From Granulicella sp. S156 (GTDB lineage: Bacteria; Acidobacteriota; Terriglobia; Terriglobales; Acidobacteriaceae), in assembly GCF_009766105.1 (NCBI RefSeq), contig NZ_LMUH01000009.1:435636-499635 (forward strand): 64,000 nt of DNA. The letters are read 5' to 3'. The notes beneath the pieces were generated by a model. It was not told where the DNA came from, searched no databases, and saw nothing but the letters and a program-made list of their open reading frames with translations. The translations under genes were made by a program, and so were the position numbers. Of the stretch, positions 58,471-64,000 are shown piece by piece (position 1 is the first letter of the stretch; every line of letters starts with the position of its first letter).

Positions 58471-61400
58471 TTATGCACTCACATCCAGCGCCGTCAGCAG
58501 ATCCCGCGTCTCGGCGATAACGACATCCGCCTGCGCGCTGGTCAACGGCCACTTCAGCACACCCTGCGGCGTAAGCTGCGCACCGTTCTTCGCATTGCGT
58601 GCGACGAGCTTCATCAGTGCGCCTACGTTGACGCCCTTGCCTTCTTCCGCAGGAGCCGTGTGCAGCTTGTCGCTGAAGGTGACGTACAGCATGTCGCGCA
58701 TCGCCTTGATCTTGCCGGCCTGAGCGAGCGGCGCATTTGCCGGACGCACTGCTGCCGTCTCGCGCACTGCCCGCGCCGCATTGGACTCTGTGCGGTTCAG
58801 CGCGGCGCGGCTGGAGAACTGCAGGTTCGCCGTCTGCGGGAGCTGGCCGTGACGGCCTGCCAATGGTGGCCGCGCCATCCGTTCGGCTGCGCTCAGGGCC
58901 GAAGGTGCCCACGCGCCACCATAGGCGGGGCGAGCCGCCGGCTTTGCGGGAGGTGCAGGTTTCTTCGCAGGCTCTTCAATCGCCGTGCGTTTGCGCTCGA
59001 TCTGCGCGATGCCGAGGCGTTCGCAGGTCAGGCGAATCTCTCCGGCGGCGAGCAGATGCAGAACGTTTTCAGGTGGCGTGCCATAGCGGTCCTGCAACTC
59101 GTCGCGGACCTCGGCCAGCTCTGTCTGGGTCTGCGAGCCTGCGATGCGCTTGTACATGCGCAGCCGCTGGTTCTCTTCCGCAATGTATGAGTCGTCGATG
59201 CGCAGTGAGATTCCGAGGTTCACCGTGACCTGCGGCCGCTCCTCGCGGCCTTCGCCCTTGAGCCGGCTCACCGCCTCTTCGAGCATCGTGGTGTACATCT
59301 CAAAGCCGATGGCTTCGATGTGCCCGGACTGTTCGCCGCCGAGCATATTGCCCGCGCCGCGTAGTTCTAAATCAAGTGCCGCGATCTTGAAGCCAGCGCC
59401 CAGGTCGGAGAACTCTTTGAGTGCCGCCAGTCTGCGTCGAGCTATCTCTGTGAGCTGTTGCTCGGGTGGGATCAGCAGATACGCATAGGCGCGGCGGTTG
59501 GAGCGGCCAACACGTCCACGCAGTTGATACAGCTCGCTCAGGCCGTGTCGATCGGCACGATTGATGATGATCGTGTTCGCACGCGGAATATCGAGCCCAT
59601 TCTCAATAATCGAGGTCGCGCACAACACGTCGTACTCGCCGTTCATGAAGGCGAGCATCACGCGTTCGAGTTCGGCCTCGGGCATCTGTCCGTGCCCGAC
59701 CACAACGCGCGCCTGCGGCACCAGCTCGCGAATCCTGGAGGCCAGCTCGTAGATCGTCTCCACGCGATTGTGCACGAAGTACGTCTGCCCGCCCCGCTCC
59801 AGCTCTACCTCAACCGCGGTGCGGATCAGCTTCTCGTCGAACTTCGCGACGATGGTCTGGATCGCCATGCGGTCTTTGGGTGGCGTCTCGATGACGCTCA
59901 TATCGCGTAGCCCTACGAGCGACATATGCAGTGTGCGCGGGATCGGCGTCGCCGACATCGCAAGAACATCGATGGCCGCACGCATCTGCTTCAACCGCTC
60001 CTTGTGGCGCACGCCGAAGCGTTGTTCCTCATCCACTACCAGGAGTCCGAGGTCCTGAAATTTCAGGCTCTGCGAAAGAATCGCGTGCGTGCCGATCAGG
60101 ATGTCGACCTTGCCCTCCGCGGTGCGCTCGAGAACGTCTTTCTTTTCCTTGGCCGTGCGAAAGCGCGAGATCATCTCGACGATGACCGGGAACTTGCTGA
60201 ACCGTCGCTTGAAGCTCTCGAAGTGCTGGAAGCAGAGCACTGTTGTGGGCGTGAGTATGGCGACCTGCTTGCCGTCCTGCACGGCCTTGAAGGCTGCGCG
60301 CATGGCGACTTCGGTCTTGCCATAGCCGACGTCGCCGCACAGCAGGCGGTCCATCGGCTGCGTCGACTCCATATCGCGCTTGATGTCGGCGATGGAGTTC
60401 AGCTGGTCTTCGGTCTCGTTGAAGTCGAACGCATCTTCAAATTCACGTTGAAGGTTGTTGTCCGGAGAGAACGCCGTGCCTACCGCGGCCTTGCGTTGCG
60501 CGTAGAGCTTCAGCAGCTCTTCGGCCATGTCCTGCATGGCCTTTTTGACGCGCGCCTTCGTCTTGGCCCAGGCGGGGTTGCCGAGCCGGTTCAACTGCGG
60601 CGCAGGGCCGGTTTCAGTGGAGCGATACTTCTGGATCAGGTCGAGCCGCGTGAGCGGAACATAGAGCTTGGCCTCGTCGGCGAACTCCAGGATCATCAGT
60701 TCCAGGGGTGGTGCGTCGGGCTGGTCCAGGATTCTCAGGCCGTCGTAGCGTGCAATGCCGTGCTCGACGTGGACCACGTAGTCGCCTACCGCGAGATCGC
60801 GAAAGTCCGAGATGAAGGCCGCGGTCTTCGACTTACGAGCAACGGGCCGCGCATTCACATCCGCATCGTCGGAGATGTCATTTGCCCCAATGACCACAAG
60901 CTGCTGGGCCGTGGCACGATCCAGGTCCAGCACCTGCACGCCGTTCGCGATCGCCGCGCGCGCGATCACCGGCGTACGCAGGTCGCCGGCCAGATAGCTC
61001 GACTCCGAGTACACCGTCGTCGAACCACCCTGCTGCGGCCGCGAACCGATGCGGTACGGCACGCCGTACTCCTGCAATAGGCCGGCGAGCCGTTCGACTT
61101 CGCCCTGATTAGCGGCCGCGATCAGCACGCGCGCCTCGTTCTCCATCAGCGACTTCAACTGGTCCACCATGGCGGGGATCGATCCGTGGAAGCGCATCGT
61201 CGGGCGCGTCGCAAACTCAATCTCACTGGCATCGCTGCGGTCCGCGTCCAATATGTCGACGATGCCGATCTGGTCGAGCTCGCAGCCCGGGTACGCGCGG
61301 ATGCGGTCCTGCAGCTCCCACGGCGAGAGGTACAGATCTTCCGGCCTCACCAGCGAGCCGATGCCCGCGCGGTCGTGGGCCTGCTCGACCTTATTCCACC

Positions 61401-62385
61401 AGCGTTCGCCCTGGTTCTCGACCATCGCCGGTTCTTCGACGAAGACCCGCGTCTGTGGCCCCATCAACTCCAGCAGGGACGATTTTGCCCCGGCGACCGC
61501 GGCGTAAAACTCCCAACCGGGAAATACCGTTGCCTCCCCCGTGCGGGTCGCTACGTGGTTGACCAGTTCATTAGGCGTCTCGCCGCCTTCGAGCTTCGCC
61601 CCGGCGGCCGTGCCGGAGCGTGTGAGGCGTCGATTGATCGCTTCCAGGAGCTTTTCGGTAACGGGCGTTTCGGTCAGCGGCAGCAGCAGCACGTCATCGA
61701 GCGCGGAGCTCGACCGCTGCGTGTCGGGATCGAAGCGGCGAATGGACTCAATTTCATCGCCGAAGAAGTCGATGCGCACCGGGCGTTCCATCTCTGGCCC
61801 ATAGACGTCGAGGATGCCGCCGCGGCTCGTTACCTGCCCCGGCATCTCGACGACGTCCACGCGCGTGTAGCCGACCGAGAGCAGATGCTCAATCAGCATC
61901 TCGGGAATATGTTCCTCGCCTGTGCGCAAGGTGAGCGCGAGCGCAGCGTAGAAGTCGCGCGTGAAGAGCCTCATGCAGGCGGCTTCCACCGGCGCAATCA
62001 CCAGTTTGGCGGCCCCGCTGGAGAGCTTCCACAGCGCGGCGGAGCGCTGTTCCTGGATCTCGAGGTGGGGTGACAGGTTCTCAAACGGAAGCACATCGTG
62101 CGCAGGCAGCCGCAGGACCTCTTCGCCGGCAAGCACGCCCGTCAGCTCGCACGCCGCGAGCACCGTGGCGTGCAGGGCCTCAGCTGCCTTGTTGTCGGAG
62201 ACCAGCACCAGCGCGGGGGATTGCGAGGCGCGAACGAAGTAGGGAAGATAGAGCGCACGTGCGGTCGCGGTGAGTCCGGACACACGTCTCCGCCCCGTGC
62301 CGCCCGCTAAATGGCGACGCACACGCTCAAAAGCGGCGGAGTGCTCCAGGTCCGCCATCAACTCGCGGACGAAGGGAAGAATCAT
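58471..62385 (-). CDS. mfd: Transcription-repair coupling factor
   Basis: 1304 residues. It removes RNA polymerase stalled at lesions and recruits UvrA. The UvrB-homology region is at the N-terminus and the RNAP-interaction domain follows near DYVVHVEHGIARYDGL. The translocase has GDVGYGKTEVAMRAAFKA (Walker A), VVDEEQRFGVRHKERLK (DEEQ box), SATPIPRTLHMSLVGLRDMSVI and the later VVGHGQMPEAELERVM and LIINRADR-type motifs (here TIIINRADRHGLSELYQLRGRVGR). It is longer than the usual about 1150 because of an Ala/Pro/Arg-rich insert at about residues 1138-1220, inside the C-terminal D7 domain. Divergent from gatB with only 41 bases between starts. Confidence 0.96.
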   Translation of the reverse strand: MILPFVRELMADLEHSAAFERVRRHLAGGTGRRRVSGLTATARALYLPYFVRASQSPALVLVSDNKAAEALHATVLAACELTGVLAGEEVLRLPAHDVLPFENLSPHLEIQEQRSAALWKLSSGAAKLVIAPVEAACMRLFTRDFYAALALTLRTGEEHIPEMLIEHLLSVGYTRVDVVEMPGQVTSRGGILDVYGPEMERPVRIDFFGDEIESIRRFDPDTQRSSSALDDVLLLPLTETPVTEKLLEAINRRLTRSGTAAGAKLEGGETPNELVNHVATRTGEATVFPGWEFYAAVAGAKSSLLELMGPQTRVFVEEPAMVENQGERWWNKVEQAHDRAGIGSLVRPEDLYLSPWELQDRIRAYPGCELDQIGIVDILDADRSDASEIEFATRPTMRFHGSIPAMVDQLKSLMENEARVLIAAANQGEVERLAGLLQEYGVPYRIGSRPQQGGSTTVYSESSYLAGDLRTPVIARAAIANGVQVLDLDRATAQQLVVIGANDISDDADVNARPVARKSKTAAFISDFRDLAVGDYVVHVEHGIARYDGLRILDQPDAPPLELMILEFADEAKLYVPLTRLDLIQKYRSTETGPAPQLNRLGNPAWAKTKARVKKAMQDMAEELLKLYAQRKAAVGTAFSPDNNLQREFEDAFDFNETEDQLNSIADIKRDMESTQPMDRLLCGDVGYGKTEVAMRAAFKAVQDGKQVAILTPTTVLCFQHFESFKRRFSKFPVIVEMISRFRTAKEKKDVLERTAEGKVDILIGTHAILSQSLKFQDLGLLVVDEEQRFGVRHKERLKQMRAAIDVLAMSATPIPRTLHMSLVGLRDMSVIETPPKDRMAIQTIVAKFDEKLIRTAVEVELERGGQTYFVHNRVETIYELASRIRELVPQARVVVGHGQMPEAELERVMLAFMNGEYDVLCATSIIENGLDIPRANTIIINRADRHGLSELYQLRGRVGRSNRRAYAYLLIPPEQQLTEIARRRLAALKEFSDLGAGFKIAALDLELRGAGNMLGGEQSGHIEAIGFEMYTTMLEEAVSRLKGEGREERPQVTVNLGISLRIDDSYIAEENQRLRMYKRIAGSQTQTELAEVRDELQDRYGTPPENVLHLLAAGEIRLTCERLGIAQIERKRTAIEEPAKKPAPPAKPAARPAYGGAWAPSALSAAERMARPPLAGRHGQLPQTANLQFSSRAALNRTESNAARAVRETAAVRPANAPLAQAGKIKAMRDMLYVTFSDKLHTAPAEEGKGVNVGALMKLVARNAKNGAQLTPQGVLKWPLTSAQADVVIAETRDLLTALDVSA

Positions 62386-62426
62386 GCAGTCTCTAGTTTA
62401 GCAACGACATTGATAAACTAAGCGTT

Positions 62427-63923
62427 ATGCCAGCCGTTGCAGGTCTTTCGCCCGAAGTTCTCGCCAAGTACCAGCCCGTCATCGGACTTGAGGTCCACGT
62501 CCAGCTGCTCACGCAGTCCAAGGCCTTCTGCGGTTGCCGCAACGAGTATGGCGGTGAGCCCAATACCCACACCTGCCCCACCTGCCTCGGGCTGCCCGGT
62601 GCGCTGCCTGTGCTGAACAAGCAGGCGGTGGAGTTCGCGGTGCTCGCGGCGAGGGCCATTGGCTGCGAGATTCGCGAGACCAGCATCTTCTCGCGCAAGA
62701 ACTACTTCTATCCGGACTCGCCCAAGGGCTACCAGATCTCGCAGTTCGATAAGCCGATTGCGGAGAACGGCGTCATCGTTGTTCCCGACGCCGGGGGAAA
62801 CCCCAAGCGCATCGGCGTAACCCGCCTGCATATGGAAGAAGATGCCGGTAAGAGCCTGCACGACGGCTTTGCCGACTCCGTCACCCGCACCTACATCGAC
62901 CTTAACCGTTGCGGAACGCCGCTGGTCGAGATCGTCTCCGAGCCCGACCTGCGCACCGCCGACGAGGTCTTCGAGTACCTGACGAAGCTGAAGGAGATCC
63001 TGCTCTACACCGGCGTCTCGGACTGCAACATGGAAGAGGGTTCGCTGCGCTGCGATGCCAACGTAAGCGTGATGCTCAAGTCGGACTGGGAGGCGCGCGG
63101 CGCCGCAGCCTTCGGCACCAAGGCCGAGGTCAAGAACGTCAACTCGTTCCGCTACATTCGCTCGGCTGTGGAGTACGAGATCGAGCGCCAGATCGGCGTG
63201 ATCGAAGAGGGCGGCCGCGTAGTGCAGGAGTCGCGTCTCTGGAACAGCGCCGAGGGCCGCACGTACTCGATGCGTTCCAAGGAGCAGGCCCACGACTACC
63301 GCTACTTCCCGGAGCCGGACCTTCCGCCGCTGGTGGTGGGGCCGGAGTGGCAGAAGCAGATTCTCTCCGCGATGCCCGAACTGCCCGAAGCGCGCCGCGC
63401 CCGCCTCTCGGCGGAGTACGGCCTCTCCGCGCAGGACGCAGCTACGCTAACGACGACGCGCTCGCTGGGCGACCGCTTTGAAGTAGCCGCCAAGACAGCC
63501 AAATCGCCCAAGCGTGTAGCGTCGATCCTGCTCAGCGAGATCACCATGCGCCTGCGTGCGGCGGAGATCGCGTTCGAGCAGTCGCCGGTCACGCTGGATG
63601 GTGTTGTGCTCGCCGCCGACCTTGCGGAAGCGGGAGAGATCTCGTCCAAGCAGCTCAAGCAGTTGCTGGATGCATGCTTCGCCGAGGGCAAGGACTTCGC
63701 GTACATCTACGATCGCGACAAGCCACAGCAGATCTCCGACACCTCGGCCATTGAAGCGATGATCGACGAGGTGATCGCCGCCAATCCTGCACAGGTCGCT
63801 CAATTCAAAGGGGGCAAGCGGACGGTTGCTGCGTTCTTCGTCGGCCAGGTGATGCGGTTGTCGAAGGGACAGGCGAACCCGGCAGTGCTGAATGAGTTGG
63901 TGGTGAAGAAGCTGGACGCGTAG
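62427..63923 (+). CDS. gatB: Aspartyl/glutamyl-tRNA amidotransferase subunit B
   Basis: 498 residues, complete. The kinase/activation subunit of GatCAB, which converts Glu-tRNA(Gln) or Asp-tRNA(Asn) to the amide. YQPVIGLEVHVQLLTQSKAFCGCRNEYGGEPNTHTCPTCLGLPGALPVLN holds the zinc-ligand cysteines; SIFSRKNYFYPDSPKGYQISQ and DLNRCGTPLVEIVSEPD are family hallmarks. The C-terminal GatB/YqeY domain ends KGQANPAVLNELVVKKLDA. It implies that this organism lacks one of the direct aminoacylation routes. The gatA and gatC genes are not in the window. The last 77 bases of the window carry no gene I can support. Confidence 0.97.
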   Translation: MPAVAGLSPEVLAKYQPVIGLEVHVQLLTQSKAFCGCRNEYGGEPNTHTCPTCLGLPGALPVLNKQAVEFAVLAARAIGCEIRETSIFSRKNYFYPDSPKGYQISQFDKPIAENGVIVVPDAGGNPKRIGVTRLHMEEDAGKSLHDGFADSVTRTYIDLNRCGTPLVEIVSEPDLRTADEVFEYLTKLKEILLYTGVSDCNMEEGSLRCDANVSVMLKSDWEARGAAAFGTKAEVKNVNSFRYIRSAVEYEIERQIGVIEEGGRVVQESRLWNSAEGRTYSMRSKEQAHDYRYFPEPDLPPLVVGPEWQKQILSAMPELPEARRARLSAEYGLSAQDAATLTTTRSLGDRFEVAAKTAKSPKRVASILLSEITMRLRAAEIAFEQSPVTLDGVVLAADLAEAGEISSKQLKQLLDACFAEGKDFAYIYDRDKPQQISDTSAIEAMIDEVIAANPAQVAQFKGGKRTVAAFFVGQVMRLSKGQANPAVLNELVVKKLDA

Positions 63924-64000
63924 TGCGTAGCTGCTAGGCGGTATCCACATATAGACTTTGCAAGTTTTGTAGAAGCTGATGCAGTTGAAATGTGGCGAGT

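Noticed and set aside
59926..61080. 384-codon plus-strand frame inside mfd
   Set aside because: Antisense shadow; mfd is unambiguous on the other strand.
1..64000. tRNA, rRNA and riboswitches
   Set aside because: I looked through all gaps longer than about 70 bases for tRNA arm patterns (GTTCRANYC with an acceptor stem) and for known riboswitch cores and found none I could support.

Overview
The window looks like chromosomal DNA of an acidobacterium, probably from the Terriglobus/Granulicella/Edaphobacter group. This is inferred from family content: a secreted VWFA-related protein with a Pro/Ala/Thr-rich N-terminus (1598-2686), and three DUF3738 'soil-associated' domains in two convergent genes (15802-17415 and 17491-18282). 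Both families are typical of Acidobacteriota. Most genes are GC-rich and tightly packed. I found no rRNA, tRNA or CRISPR array.

Layout. 1-6.7 kb is housekeeping: the Lgt C-terminus, an RluA-type pseudouridine synthase, a VWFA protein, a secreted protein, adenosine deaminase, a Bax-inhibitor-1 membrane protein, a DUF2071 protein and EF-P. 6.8-15.5 kb is an accessory oxidoreductase region. Four transcription factors (AraC, two TetR, LysR) each face an SDR- or NmrA-type gene, an aldo/keto reductase follows one of them, and a transposase relic sits beside a 32-bp perfect palindrome. 15.8-25.6 kb has the DUF3738 genes, an amino acid permease, a tiny basic protein, a PcrA/UvrD helicase with an unusual insertion, RNase T2 and a LOG protein. 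25.6-34.9 kb holds a CGNR regulator facing an alpha/beta hydrolase, a TauE/SafE permease, a DUF971 protein, a frameshifted HXXEE membrane gene, a lone peptide-type ABC ATPase, a molybdopterin oxidoreductase, an SDR, an Hsp15-like S4 protein and a GNAT acetyltransferase.

34.9-42.8 kb is a sensor kinase/response regulator pair, divergent from a complete tripartite heavy-metal-type RND efflux operon whose three genes overlap by ATGA. 42.9-47.6 kb runs leftward: serA, a SurA/PpiC-type lipoprotein, cytochrome c, a membrane protein and lipA. 52.6-63.9 kb has a glutathionylspermidine-synthase-like gene with its small lipoprotein partner, galU, a DUF885 peptidase, a HExxH protein, mfd and gatB.

The most interesting part is 49.0-52.65 kb. 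It is an AT-richer block of plus-strand genes set between minus-strand genes. It is bracketed by a partial duplication of the 3' end of the glutathionylspermidine-synthase-like gene: 33 identical bases, then 23 more with four differences. Inside are a 242-residue protein (His-rich, one hydrophobic segment, unknown C-terminal domain) and six small genes. At least three of the small genes are paralogues of one another, one of these is stopped by an in-frame TGA, and two more share a similar plan. The layout fits a toxin/effector gene followed by a poly-immunity array. That function is inferred and needs structure or profile searches.

Several strong inverted repeats lie between genes (about 5.98, 10.82, 20.2, 25.65, 45.9 and 55.4 kb), and two well-formed operator-like palindromes 30 bp apart lie between a TetR gene and its SDR.
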